Source: DATAPE01 sp034667525 (lineage in GTDB: Bacteria; Actinomycetota; CADDZG01; WHSQ01). From it: a stretch of 64,000 bases of DNA. Shown one piece after another: positions 41,420 through 50,183 of the stretch. Below the pieces are notes generated by a model that worked only from the letters and a program-made list of their open reading frames with translations, ran no database searches and was not told the DNA's origin. How positions within the stretch are numbered: position 1 is the stretch's first letter; the number at the start of each line of letters is the position of its first letter. The translations under genes and the position numbers were made by a program. The stretch is taken from the NCBI GenBank assembly GCA_034667525.1, contig JAXDJO010000032.1, positions 1-64,000 on the forward strand, in the 5' to 3' direction.

Positions 41420-43417
41420 ATGAGTAATCGATTGGCACAAGAGACGAGCCCGTACCTTCTGCAGCACAAGGACAATCCGGTGGATTGGTTCCCATGGGGA
41501 GCCGAAGCACTGGCGCTCGCTCGGGCCCGGCAGAAGCCGATCCTGCTGTCGGTCGGTTACGCCGCCTGCCATTGGTGCCACGTGATGGCACACGAATCTT
41601 TCGAGGACCCGGGCACGGCTTCCATCGTCAACGAGAACTTCGTGCCGGTGAAGGTGGACCGGGAGGAACGTCCCGACATCGACGCGGTGTACATGGCCGC
41701 GGTCCAGGCGATGACGGGACAAGGCGGCTGGCCGATGACCGTTTTCCTCACCCCGGACGGCACTCCTTTCTACGGAGGAACGTACTTCCCACCCGTTGAT
41801 CGCCATGGGCTTCCTTCTTTCAAGCGCCTCCTCCTCGGGATCGCCGAGGTATGGCTGGAGCGTCGCGGGGACGCGATGGAGCAAGGAGCCACGCTCATGG
41901 CCCATATCGATGTCTCCGCTCCGCGGGACGCGCCGGAGGATCCTCTGGCCGGAGACATCGTTGATAGAGCCGCGATCTCGATAGCGCGCACCCTTGACAC
42001 GATCTATGGAGGCTTTGGAAGCGCGCCCAAGTTCCCTCAGGCCCCCGTGCTCGATCTGCTTCTCAGGCTCGCGCAACGGGGCGCGGACACCGCAGGTCCG
42101 CTGAAGGCAAGTCTCGACGGGATGGCGGCCGGTGGGATCTTCGATCAGCTGGGAGGTGGTTTCCACCGTTACTCCGTCGACCGTCAGTGGATCGTGCCTC
42201 ATTTCGAAAAGATGCTCTACGACAACGCGCAGCTGCTGCGGACTTACGCGCGCGCGTGGCAACGTTTCGCCGAGCCCCGCTACCGTGAGGTCGCGGTGGC
42301 CACCGCAGAATGGTTGCTGCGGGAGATGCGCGATCAGGCGGGGGGATTCTGGTCTTCTCTGGACGCGGATTCAGAAGGCGTCGAAGGCAAGTACTACCTG
42401 TGGACGATAGATGAGGTGCGCGCAGTCACCGGAGAAAACGCTGACGCCGCCATCGCTCGATGGGGGTTTACGCAGAGCGGGAATTTCGAGGGCCAGAACA
42501 TCCCCGTGCTCGCCCGGGGAGGCGCCGCGGAGCCCGCTGTGACCCGGGCGCGGGCCGCGCTGTTGGAACGGCGAGCGCAGAGGATCCCGCCTTCCACCGA
42601 CACGAAGGTGATCACCGCGTGGAACGCCCTGACGGCATCGGCGCTGGCCGAAGCCGGTAGTGCATTGAATATGACTCCGTGGGTGCAGGCGGCCGCGGAG
42701 TGCATGGACTTCGTCCTGGCGGAGATGAGCATCGACGGCAGATTGATGCGCTCGTACCGGGACGGTGCCGTGAAACACCTCGGCTATGCCGAGGATTACG
42801 CGTTCACCCTCGAGGCCTGCCTGTCGCTGTACGAAGCCACCTTCGAGCCCCGGTGGCTCATGCGGGCACGATCTACCGCGGAAGCAGTCATCGAGCTGTT
42901 CTCGGACCCCCGAGGCGGTTTCTTTTCCACCGGCAGCGACGCGGAGGTGCTCGTCACGCGGCCCAAGGACGTCATGGACAGCCCCGCCCCCGCGTCGAAC
43001 TCCGTACTCGCTCTGGAGCTGCAGAGGCTGGGCCTGGTCTTCGGGGAACGGCGCTACGAAGACCTCGCGCAGGGCCCCCTGCAGACCATGCGAAATGGCA
43101 TGGAGCAGGCGCCGTTGGGCTTTGCCCACCTGTTGGCGGCGCTCGACTTCTACACGGCGAACCCTCAGGAGATCGTCATCGTCGGATCCTCCGCGGATCC
43201 AGGCACGGAGGCTCTCCTCAGTGTTGTGCGGACCGGATTCCGGCCCAACAAAGTGTTGTTGCTCGCAGAAGAAGGATCTGTACTGGAACACGACATCCCG
43301 CTCCTCCAGAACCGTCCGAGGTTGAACGGCAGAGCAACCGCCTACGTCTGCCGGCGCGGCACGTGTCGCCAGCCCGTTGATTCTCCCGAGGCCTTGCTGG
43401 CGCAACTGTCGTCGTGA
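41420..43417 (+). CDS. Thioredoxin-domain protein (YyaL/DUF255 family)
   Basis: This is a 665-residue protein. The N-terminal thioredoxin-like domain (about residues 1-165) starts NRLAQETSPYLLQHKDNPVDW and carries the CxxC pair in YAACHWCHVMAHESFED. The rest is a six-hairpin-glycosidase-like alpha barrel (for example FDQLGGGFHRYSVDRQW). It is the family of YyaL and human SPATA20. The function is not established; a redox or epimerase-like role has been proposed. The stop overlaps the next gene (GTGA). Confidence 0.92.
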   Translation: MSNRLAQETSPYLLQHKDNPVDWFPWGAEALALARARQKPILLSVGYAACHWCHVMAHESFEDPGTASIVNENFVPVKVDREERPDIDAVYMAAVQAMTGQGGWPMTVFLTPDGTPFYGGTYFPPVDRHGLPSFKRLLLGIAEVWLERRGDAMEQGATLMAHIDVSAPRDAPEDPLAGDIVDRAAISIARTLDTIYGGFGSAPKFPQAPVLDLLLRLAQRGADTAGPLKASLDGMAAGGIFDQLGGGFHRYSVDRQWIVPHFEKMLYDNAQLLRTYARAWQRFAEPRYREVAVATAEWLLREMRDQAGGFWSSLDADSEGVEGKYYLWTIDEVRAVTGENADAAIARWGFTQSGNFEGQNIPVLARGGAAEPAVTRARAALLERRAQRIPPSTDTKVITAWNALTASALAEAGSALNMTPWVQAAAECMDFVLAEMSIDGRLMRSYRDGAVKHLGYAEDYAFTLEACLSLYEATFEPRWLMRARSTAEAVIELFSDPRGGFFSTGSDAEVLVTRPKDVMDSPAPASNSVLALELQRLGLVFGERRYEDLAQGPLQTMRNGMEQAPLGFAHLLAALDFYTANPQEIVIVGSSADPGTEALLSVVRTGFRPNKVLLLAEEGSVLEHDIPLLQNRPRLNGRATAYVCRRGTCRQPVDSPEALLAQLSS

Positions 43418-43866
43418 CCCCTAACGACATATCGCGCGGCACCTTCCTTCGCGTCACCCGCTCCCTGTCGATCCCGATGTCGGAGATCGAGTTGCGCCAC
43501 TCGACGTCGGGCGGGCCCGGGGGGCAACATGCAAACAAGGCCTCCACGCGCGTCGATCTCTCCTGGAACGTCGACACCTCGTCTGCCGTCGGACCTCGCC
43601 AGCGCGAACGGATCCGGAACCGATTGCACAGCCGTATCGACACGAGCGGCAAGCTCCAACTGAGCAGCGGCGCGCATCGGTCGCAGTTGCGAAACCGAGA
43701 AGAGGTGCTGAACCGGCTGGCCGGCCTGCTGCAAGAAGCCCTGCGGCTGGAGAAGAAGAGACGTCCGACCCAGCCCAGTCGCGGTGCCACAGAGGCGCGC
43801 ATCCAGCAGAAGAAACGACGAGGTGCGATCAAACGTACGCGCAAAGTTACGGACGAGGATCGATAG
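43414..43866 (+). CDS. arfB: Peptidyl-tRNA hydrolase ArfB/YaeJ-type (GGQ domain)
   Basis: This is a 150-residue single-domain release-factor-like hydrolase for rescue of stalled ribosomes. The catalytic motif is in STSGGPGGQHANKASTRVDL. The C-terminal basic tail (KKRRPTQPSRGATEARIQQKKRRG) fits the part of ArfB that enters the mRNA channel. The GTG start overlaps the upstream stop. The functional name is family-based. Confidence 0.88.
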   Translation: MTPNDISRGTFLRVTRSLSIPMSEIELRHSTSGGPGGQHANKASTRVDLSWNVDTSSAVGPRQRERIRNRLHSRIDTSGKLQLSSGAHRSQLRNREEVLNRLAGLLQEALRLEKKRRPTQPSRGATEARIQQKKRRGAIKRTRKVTDEDR

Positions 43867-43896
43867 CGTACCGAGGCTTTAGCGGTGCGGTCTCTC

Positions 43897-45270
43897 CTAC
43901 CGCTGCACTCCAGGGCCGGCAAGATCCAGCAGCTTGGTGGCCACGACATCCCACGACCACAGCTCCCGCGCGACGGCGACCGCCTCCCGTGCTCTCTGCC
44001 ATCTCTGCTGTTCGGGCATGGCGAGGATGCCATCGACCGCGGTCGCTATGCCCACTATGGGATCGGAGGGGTCAAACGTAAGCCGTCCCTCGAGCCCGAG
44101 CGCGTTCTCCAGAGTCGCGCCCGCTTCGCCGATGCCGGAGTGCCGCGGCACCACAGGCAGAACACCGCATGCTGCGGCTTCAGCGGCCACCATCCCAAAC
44201 GCTTCCGCGACCACGGAGGGCGCGACCAGGACATCGAAGGTGGGCAGAACCTCCGACAGGGGTCCGTGATCCAAACGGCCCGGGAACTGGACCTCGACCG
44301 TCCGGGCTCGCTCGAAGTAGGACCTCGGCTGCCGGTCGAGGAACTCACGCAGGCGGCCATGCCCGCCGATGTCGCCGGACGAGGCGATCTCGAGTGCTCG
44401 GGCACGATCCCCGGCGTGCAGCGCTCCCCACAGAGAACGCAGCTGGGCCTCGTCGCCTCCGAAGCCGATGATGACTGCCTCCACTCCGTCTTCGAGCAAC
44501 GGAAGTGCAGCCAGCAGATGATCAACCCCCTTTGACGCGATCAGCTTGCCCACGTAGCAGACGCGGGGTCTCGTTGTGATCTTTCGTTCCACGGGACGAA
44601 ACAGATCCACGTCGCATCCGGGATTGATCACCCGAGCCTTCTGCTCCCAGCCGGGTAAAACCTCGCTGGCTGCCTCGATCATGTACCTGCTGCCGCCGAT
44701 CACGTAGCGTGCAGCACCCAAGCCGGCGGCGGCGAGGATCCGATAACGATCTTGAAGCTTGACCGCGTACTCGAGGGCGCTGCCGTGGAGCTTCGCGACG
44801 TAATCCGCCTCTGTGCGTGCACAGGCGTCACGGGCGATATAAGGGCCCATCACTTCGTGACCCGTGATGATCGCGTCCGGTTCGAATCTATCGATCATCG
44901 CTGCAAGTGCCTCGACGTTGGTGGACGTGTACAGATCTAATTCGTCGTCGGTGAGATCGGTGAACAACTTTGCCTCGATGCCTTCGTAGGCATCCAGCAC
45001 GTAGACGGGAAGCACGTCACCTATGTACGGGACGACCACCACGCAGCGACCGCCATCGTGAACTGAGACCGCAGCTGGAACGTCATCTCCGCCGAGGCCG
45101 TCCCGCCAGTCACAGGACGCGTCCACGAACCCGAAGCGCTCCGGATGGCGCTCCTGGCACATGACTAGGACGTCGTGGCCTCTTGCCTTCCAGCATCTCG
45201 CCACGTTGGCCGTGTAGATGTTGGAACCCGTGCCGGACATGAGATAGCCATGCCATAGCAGTATTTTCAC
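43897..45270 (-). CDS. Glycosyltransferase family 4
   Basis: This is a 457-residue GT-B glycosyltransferase. The N-terminal domain opens MKILLWHGYLMSGTGSNIYT. The C-terminal domain has RVCYVGKLIASKGVDHLLAAL, VIIGFGGDEAQL and the donor-binding segment PSVVAEAFGMVAAEAAACGVLP with the conserved EAFG..AEA pattern. The second in-frame GTG (45270) is preferred because a TAGGGT box lies 7 nt before it and overlaps the first GTG at 45279. Donor and acceptor are unknown. It is divergent from a membrane protein gene. Confidence 0.88.
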   Translation of the reverse strand: MKILLWHGYLMSGTGSNIYTANVARCWKARGHDVLVMCQERHPERFGFVDASCDWRDGLGGDDVPAAVSVHDGGRCVVVVPYIGDVLPVYVLDAYEGIEAKLFTDLTDDELDLYTSTNVEALAAMIDRFEPDAIITGHEVMGPYIARDACARTEADYVAKLHGSALEYAVKLQDRYRILAAAGLGAARYVIGGSRYMIEAASEVLPGWEQKARVINPGCDVDLFRPVERKITTRPRVCYVGKLIASKGVDHLLAALPLLEDGVEAVIIGFGGDEAQLRSLWGALHAGDRARALEIASSGDIGGHGRLREFLDRQPRSYFERARTVEVQFPGRLDHGPLSEVLPTFDVLVAPSVVAEAFGMVAAEAAACGVLPVVPRHSGIGEAGATLENALGLEGRLTFDPSDPIVGIATAVDGILAMPEQQRWQRAREAVAVARELWSWDVVATKLLDLAGPGVQR

Positions 45271-45277
45271 GCGACGC

Positions 45278-45283
45278 ACCCTA
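45278..45283 (-). promoter_or_regulatory. -10 box TAGGGT, leaderless promoter of the GT4 gene
   Basis: On the minus strand TAGGGT is followed by 7 nt and the GTG at 45268-45270. Confidence 0.45.
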
Positions 45284-45343
45284 GTGGGAAGTTGCGGATC
45301 CTCTCTGGGGCCGCCCGCACGGGAAGCGAGCCGAAGCAGCCCC

Positions 45344-45349
45344 TACACT
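45344..45349 (+). promoter_or_regulatory. -10 box TACACT, leaderless promoter of the membrane protein gene
   Basis: TACACT is followed by 6 nt (GCCGCG) and the ATG at 45356. This spacing selects that ATG over an upstream in-frame start at 45284. Confidence 0.5.
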
Positions 45350-45355
45350 GCCGCG

Positions 45356-45952
45356 ATGCTCGACGCTGGCCTTCGCGTCACCTTCCGTCACTTCTGGACC
45401 CTTTTCTTCATAGCCGCTGTTGTCACGGTGCCCCTGCATCTCATCTACGTTTTCAGCTGGCACGGTGTGGTCGGGCTTCGCGAGCTCGCGCCCCAGATCC
45501 AAGAGCTCCCGCCCGGCCGGCAGGTTCATTTCGTGGGCGCCTCGGACATCGAGCACGCGCGTATCGCGCTGTGGGTACTGGATCTGGTGGAGCTGGCGCT
45601 GGTTCCCTTCGCCCTCCGAGCGGCACGCGCCGCCATCGCGGCGGACGAAAGGGGCGAAGTACCCACGGCCTTAGGCGGCTGGAGGGGTGCTTTCGGCAGG
45701 AAGGAGCGCCTTCTGCCCAGCCTCCACGCCTGGCTTCTGGGCGCGCTGCTGGTGGGTGTGGTGGTGGGTGTTCTTCTGGATGGCGTCGGGCGCATGTTGG
45801 CGGAGCCGTGGGGACCGAACTGGTCATACGTGATCCTGGGACTCACGCAGGGTTGCGCGCGTGCGGCGGGGGCCGCCTTCTTCCTTGGCCCTGTCGCCGC
45901 AAACTCGCAACCACGATCGGCGTCGAAGCTGTCACACGGGGTGCTCCCGTAG
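45356..45952 (+). CDS. Hypothetical membrane protein
   Basis: I do not recognise the family. The 198-residue product has hydrophobic segments near residues 11-34, 75-95, 130-152 and 160-180, and starts MLDAGLRVTFRHFWTLFFIA. The pattern resembles the glycerophosphoryl-diester-phosphodiesterase-type membrane domain proteins, but weakly. The ATG at 45356 has a leaderless-type promoter; an earlier start at 45284 would add 24 Pro/Arg-rich residues without homology. It is followed 33 nt later by the FtsH-like gene. Confidence 0.65.
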   Translation: MLDAGLRVTFRHFWTLFFIAAVVTVPLHLIYVFSWHGVVGLRELAPQIQELPPGRQVHFVGASDIEHARIALWVLDLVELALVPFALRAARAAIAADERGEVPTALGGWRGAFGRKERLLPSLHAWLLGALLVGVVVGVLLDGVGRMLAEPWGPNWSYVILGLTQGCARAAGAAFFLGPVAANSQPRSASKLSHGVLP

Positions 45953-45985
45953 GACTATCGTGCAACTCCCGACTCGGAGGCGAGC

Positions 45986-47827
45986 GTGCACAAAGACAGT
46001 TCCGTACAGGCAGAGCCGCTCCCGATCAGAGAGCATTTCAGGACGCTCGCCGACGACCACAAAGCCGACGTTCGCCGCATCCGTGAGGCTCATCGTCAGA
46101 CAAGGCTCCGTTATCTCCTCTATCTGAACCTGGCGATCCTCGCCTACCTGTTGGACCGGGTGATCGAGAACCGGCCGCTCGGCGTGGGGCTGCCCCATCC
46201 GGGGCCGGACAGCATCCTGTTAGTGCTGCTTCTCCTCTTATCTGTGGGGATCGTCGCCATGGTGGCCATGCCGCTTATCAACGGACGGTCGCCGCACATC
46301 CGCTTCAGCCCGGAGGAGATCGGGATCGGTTTCGCAGACGTACGCGGCATCGACATGGTGCTGGAGGAAGTGACGCGCACACTGCAGATCTTCCTTACTT
46401 ACAAGACGTTCCGAGAAGAGCTCGGTGGTAACCCGCGGCGGGGCGTGCTGTTCGAAGGGCGTCCCGGCACGGGCAAGACACACATGGCAAAGGCGATGGC
46501 ATCAGAAGCCGGCGTGCCGTTCTTCTTCGTTTCGGCCCCCGCTTTCCAGAGCATGTGGTACGGGATGACCGCGGTGAAGATACGCGCTTTCTTCAAAACC
46601 CTGAAGAAGGCAGCCCGCAAGGAAGGCGGGGCCATCGGGTTCATCGAAGAGATCGACGCGGTGGGGGGCTCCCGGGGCGTGGAAGCTGCTGCTCCTTACG
46701 ATGAAGGAGGGCGGATCCGTGCTCCGATGGTGAGCCAGGGCTCGGGTGGCATGGTCAACGAGCTCTTGATCCAACTGCAATCGTTCGATACTCCTCCCTT
46801 CACGCGCCGAATGATGAATCTGGCCATCGACGCTCTCAACAAATTCTTCCCTGGGGACCATCAGATCAAGAAGAAGGCCGGCGATTACAGCAACGTTCTG
46901 ATCATTGGGGCCACCAACCGAGCCGACTCGCTCGATGCCGCCCTGCTGCGTCCCGGCCGCTTCGACAGGACCCTGTATTTCGATGTCCCCTCGCGGGCCG
47001 GTAGGCGCGATCTGATCGACTATTTCCTGGGAGCGCGTGCGATCGCGCCCGAGATGCTGCGCGACGACCGCCGCGAAGAGCTGGCTTCGATGACCTTCGG
47101 CTACACCCCTGCGATGTTGGAGCACGTTCTTGATGAGGCGTTGGTGTGGGCCATCCGGGATGGCCGCAAGCAGATGACCTGGCGGGACATCCAACGGGCG
47201 CGTCTGTCCGAAGAGATCGGGCTTGCGCAGCCGGTTGCTTACACCGATCGTGAACGCGAGCTGATCGCAACACACGAAGCCGGGCACGCCACGGCCGCCT
47301 ATCTCTGTGGCAAGGATCGCAAGCTGGAGGTCTTGTCGATCATCAAGCGCCGCGACGCCCTGGGTCTGCTCGCGCACTCCGACGCCGAGGAGCGATTCAC
47401 GAAGACGAAGTCGGAGCTGGAAGCAACCTTGAAGATAAGCCTCGGAGGGATGGCTGCCGAGCAGTTGTTCTTCGGTGAAACCGGCACGGGGCCCTCATCC
47501 GATCTAAGCGCTGCCACCTCTCTGGCTGCGCAGATGGTCGGCTCTTTCGGGATGGGCAGCTCCCTCGTCTCGTACGACGCCGTGGACAACGGCATGCATG
47601 TCTCCCCGAACATCGTCGCGAAGGTGCTGGCCAATGATGACGCCCGCAGAGAGGTGGAGGATCTCCTGTGGCGGCATCGCGAGGAGGTCACGAACCTTCT
47701 TGCAGAGAATCGCGATCTGGTCGAAGCGTTGAGGGACGCGCTTCAGCAGCACGAAGAGCTGATGGGGGACGAGATCCTCAGGGTGCTGGAAGTAGCCACC
47801 AGCAGAAGGATGTTGGAGCCGACCTAA
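45986..47827 (+). CDS. Divergent FtsH-like AAA+ metalloprotease
   Basis: This is a 613-residue membrane protease of the FtsH type. Two hydrophobic segments (about residues 47-60 and 70-94) precede an AAA+ domain with Walker A GRPGTGKT (158-165) and the second region of homology GATNRADSLDAALLRPGRFDR. The M41 zinc motif HEAGH is at 430-434, with a later SSDLSAATSLAAQMVG segment. Unlike canonical FtsH, Walker B reads FIEEIDA (E221 for the usual Asp), the pore loop FVG is replaced by a MWYGM segment, and about 50 extra residues sit before the arginine fingers. SD GGAGG precedes the GTG. It may be a paralogue with a special role, in addition to a normal FtsH elsewhere. Confidence 0.85.
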   Translation: MHKDSSVQAEPLPIREHFRTLADDHKADVRRIREAHRQTRLRYLLYLNLAILAYLLDRVIENRPLGVGLPHPGPDSILLVLLLLLSVGIVAMVAMPLINGRSPHIRFSPEEIGIGFADVRGIDMVLEEVTRTLQIFLTYKTFREELGGNPRRGVLFEGRPGTGKTHMAKAMASEAGVPFFFVSAPAFQSMWYGMTAVKIRAFFKTLKKAARKEGGAIGFIEEIDAVGGSRGVEAAAPYDEGGRIRAPMVSQGSGGMVNELLIQLQSFDTPPFTRRMMNLAIDALNKFFPGDHQIKKKAGDYSNVLIIGATNRADSLDAALLRPGRFDRTLYFDVPSRAGRRDLIDYFLGARAIAPEMLRDDRREELASMTFGYTPAMLEHVLDEALVWAIRDGRKQMTWRDIQRARLSEEIGLAQPVAYTDRERELIATHEAGHATAAYLCGKDRKLEVLSIIKRRDALGLLAHSDAEERFTKTKSELEATLKISLGGMAAEQLFFGETGTGPSSDLSAATSLAAQMVGSFGMGSSLVSYDAVDNGMHVSPNIVAKVLANDDARREVEDLLWRHREEVTNLLAENRDLVEALRDALQQHEELMGDEILRVLEVATSRRMLEPT

Positions 47828-48684
47828 AGCCCGGCGAAGAGGTCGTCCTCGATCTCGCCCGGCCCCCGTTTGCCCTCTATAAGCGTGTAGTCCTCCCACG
47901 GATACGCCTCTTTGTGCACTTCGTCGGGCACCGCAAACCAGAAGCTGTCGGGGTCGATCTGCGTGGCGTGGGCCAGAAGGGCCTTGGTCCTGATGTCGAT
48001 GAAGTCCGCGACATCGACCTGAGTCGTGACGACCGGATCGTCGAACTCCCTGTCATCCCAGTCCTTCAACCACTCTGCAAAAGGGCTCTCTATCCCCTTG
48101 GCCTCAGCTGCCTTGTGGACGATCTCGAAGCGTTGTTTGGTGAAGGTGGCGAAGTAGTAGAGCTTGCTCGGGGTCCACGGCTCTCCTGCATCCGGGAACG
48201 CTGCAGGGTCGCCGGCCTCGTGGAAAGCGCGCAGCCCCCACTCGTGGATGCGCACGTGATCCGGGTGCTCGTACCCGCGCGATTCGTCGTAGGACAGGAT
48301 GACTTCGGGTCGTTCGGCTCTGATGATCTCCACGAGCTTTCCCACCGCCTCCTCGGGATCGGCGTTGTTGAAAGCCTCCGGCCGAGCGTTGGCTTCAGAT
48401 CCAGGCATCCCCGAGTCTCGGTAGCCCAACATGTAGATCCGTTCGACTCCCAACATGTCGCAAGCAGTCTCCAGCTCAGCTTGACGAAGCTCCGCCATCT
48501 TCTCGAGGATCCCCGGGCGGTCCATGTGCGGGTTGAGGATCTCGCCCTCTTCACCTCCGGTCGCGCAAACGAGCACCACACGCACGCCTTCGGACGCGTA
48601 GCGCGCCATGGTCCCGGCCCCTTTAGAGGACTCGTCGTCCGGATGGGCGTGCAATGCCAGCAAGGAACGTCGTTTAGAAGTCAC
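47824..48684 (-). CDS. mca: Mycothiol S-conjugate amidase
   Basis: This is a 286-residue zinc amidase of the MshB/Mca (LmbE/PIG-L) family. The zinc motif HAHPDDESSKGAGT at the N-terminus, with SKGA after the Asp-Glu pair, and YDESRGYEHPDHVRIH match Mca more than MshB. Mca cleaves mycothiol conjugates of toxins so the mercapturic acid can be exported. It marks a mycothiol-using actinobacterium. The GTG start has a TAGCCT box exactly 6 nt upstream. MshB activity cannot be excluded. Confidence 0.87.
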   Translation of the reverse strand: MTSKRRSLLALHAHPDDESSKGAGTMARYASEGVRVVLVCATGGEEGEILNPHMDRPGILEKMAELRQAELETACDMLGVERIYMLGYRDSGMPGSEANARPEAFNNADPEEAVGKLVEIIRAERPEVILSYDESRGYEHPDHVRIHEWGLRAFHEAGDPAAFPDAGEPWTPSKLYYFATFTKQRFEIVHKAAEAKGIESPFAEWLKDWDDREFDDPVVTTQVDVADFIDIRTKALLAHATQIDPDSFWFAVPDEVHKEAYPWEDYTLIEGKRGPGEIEDDLFAGL

Positions 48685-48689
48685 GCCTA

Positions 48690-48696
48690 TAGGCTA
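48690..48696. promoter_or_regulatory. Overlapping divergent leaderless promoters of mca and a membrane protein
   Basis: On the plus strand TAGGCT (48690-48695) is 6 nt from the GTG at 48702. On the minus strand TAGCCT (48691-48696) is 6 nt from the mca GTG. The boxes share 5 bp in the near-palindrome TAGGCTA, and the whole intergenic gap is 17 bp. No ribosome sites are present. Confidence 0.65.
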
Positions 48697-48701
48697 ACGG
48701 A

Positions 48702-49205
48702 GTGTCGGAGAACCCCGAAGGCCAGGACTACTTCGACCGCGCGCGAGCCTTCGCGGCAACGGGTTTGGTGGTGACGGGAGCCCTCGCCGTGGTCGGATGC
48801 TTTCTGAAGTGGGTGACCTTCTCGCTCGTCGAAGCTCCCGGGACACACACAACCCAGAGCGCTTCGGCGCCCATAGTGGGGACTAAGGTTTCCGACTGGA
48901 AGGCCGTATTCGCGGCGGGAGTCGTCGTGATCATCTTTGCGCTCCTGCTGGTGATCAGGAAACGCAGCCGGTATGCGTGGATCTGTTTCCTCGCGTCGAT
49001 GGTCATCGGAGCCATCGCGGTCGCGGACTATAGGGGCCTTGGCGATCCCACGTCAGGCTTTCTCCGCGGCCTCGAGCATGCGTTGCACACAACGGTTCAG
49101 GGGAGAGCACAGCCCGGGATCGGCCTGACGCTGGTGGCGATCTCGGGAGTGGGGGGCCTCATCGCCTCGATCGTCGGGATCGCTGCATCCCCACACAGGC
49201 ATTAG
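48702..49205 (+). CDS. Hypothetical four-helix membrane protein
   Basis: This is a 167-residue protein with four hydrophobic segments (about residues 17-37, 65-84, 90-107 and 140-162) and no motif I recognise. The start GTG has no ribosome site but is 6 nt from a TAGGCT box. It converges with nadA, 3 bp away. The N-terminus is short and hydrophilic (SENPEGQDYFDRAR). Confidence 0.7.
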   Translation: MSENPEGQDYFDRARAFAATGLVVTGALAVVGCFLKWVTFSLVEAPGTHTTQSASAPIVGTKVSDWKAVFAAGVVVIIFALLLVIRKRSRYAWICFLASMVIGAIAVADYRGLGDPTSGFLRGLEHALHTTVQGRAQPGIGLTLVAISGVGGLIASIVGIAASPHRH

Positions 49206-49208
49206 TTC

Positions 49209-50183
49209 TCAGGCGATAGCGATCATGCGCTCGATCGGGATACGAGCGCGTTCTGCGGTGGCATCGTCGACGGTGACTTCGAATTCGCCCGTCCGCAGAG
49301 TGTGGAGAAGCTTCATCGGAGTGATCATCTTCATGTAACCGCACTGTGCCGATTCGGAGGCCGGGATGTAGTCGACGTCTGGATTCTCCTTGCGCAGACG
49401 GTGGAGCATCCCGGTTTCCGTCGCAACGATCACCTCATCGGCGTTCGTCTCCCGCGCTCGGCGAACCATCCCACCGGTGCCCAACACGAAGGTCCGGTCG
49501 GCCGGCAGATCTCCCGTCGAAACGAGATACATCGTCGCGGAGGAACACCCGCACTCGGGGTGCACATGGAGCTCGGCCCCCGGGTGTTCTCCCATGACCT
49601 TCTCGATATCCCGGGGTTCGATGCCGGCATGAACGTGGCATTCGCCCATCCAGACGTGCATCTTTCGCCCAGTCACACGCTCTACATGCGCGCCCAGGAA
49701 CATGTCGGGCCCGAAGAGAACATCCCTGTCCTCGGGGATCGCTTGCACCACTTTGGCCGCATTGGCAGAGGTGCAGCAGTAATCCGCCTCCGCCTTTGCA
49801 GCAGCACTCGTGTTCACGTACAGCACCACGACGGGATCATCAAACTCTGCTTTCCACTTCCGCACGTCGTCGGCGGTGATCGAAGCCGCTAGCGAGCACC
49901 CTGCCTGAGGATCTGGTATCAGGACGGTCTTCTCGGGGGCCAAGATCTTCGCCGTCTCCGCCATGAAGTGGACACCGCAGAAAACGATGGTCGACTCGTC
50001 GATCTCTGCAGCTATCCGCGACAACTCCAGCGAATCACCGACGAAATCCGCGACGTCCTGGATCGCCGGTACCTGATAGTTATGCGCAAGTATCACGGCA
50101 TCGCGCTGCTTGGCGAGGGTCTTGATCTCTGTCGCCCACGACTCGTCCACGCCGGAGCGGAGTGCGTCTGCCGTCAATGCCAT
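49209..50183 (-). CDS. nadA: Quinolinate synthase
   Basis: This [4Fe-4S] enzyme condenses iminoaspartate with dihydroxyacetone phosphate to quinolinate. The 324 residues include ILAHNYQVPAIQDVADFVGDSL, FCGVHFMAETAKIL, PDPQAGCSLA and the later Cys in HPECGCSSA, with a third Cys in SESAQCGYMK. The ATG shares one base with the nadC stop, and a GGAGGTG ribosome site precedes it. The partner nadB lies 21 kb to the left. Confidence 0.95.
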   Translation of the reverse strand: MALTADALRSGVDESWATEIKTLAKQRDAVILAHNYQVPAIQDVADFVGDSLELSRIAAEIDESTIVFCGVHFMAETAKILAPEKTVLIPDPQAGCSLAASITADDVRKWKAEFDDPVVVLYVNTSAAAKAEADYCCTSANAAKVVQAIPEDRDVLFGPDMFLGAHVERVTGRKMHVWMGECHVHAGIEPRDIEKVMGEHPGAELHVHPECGCSSATMYLVSTGDLPADRTFVLGTGGMVRRARETNADEVIVATETGMLHRLRKENPDVDYIPASESAQCGYMKMITPMKLLHTLRTGEFEVTVDDATAERARIPIERMIAIA

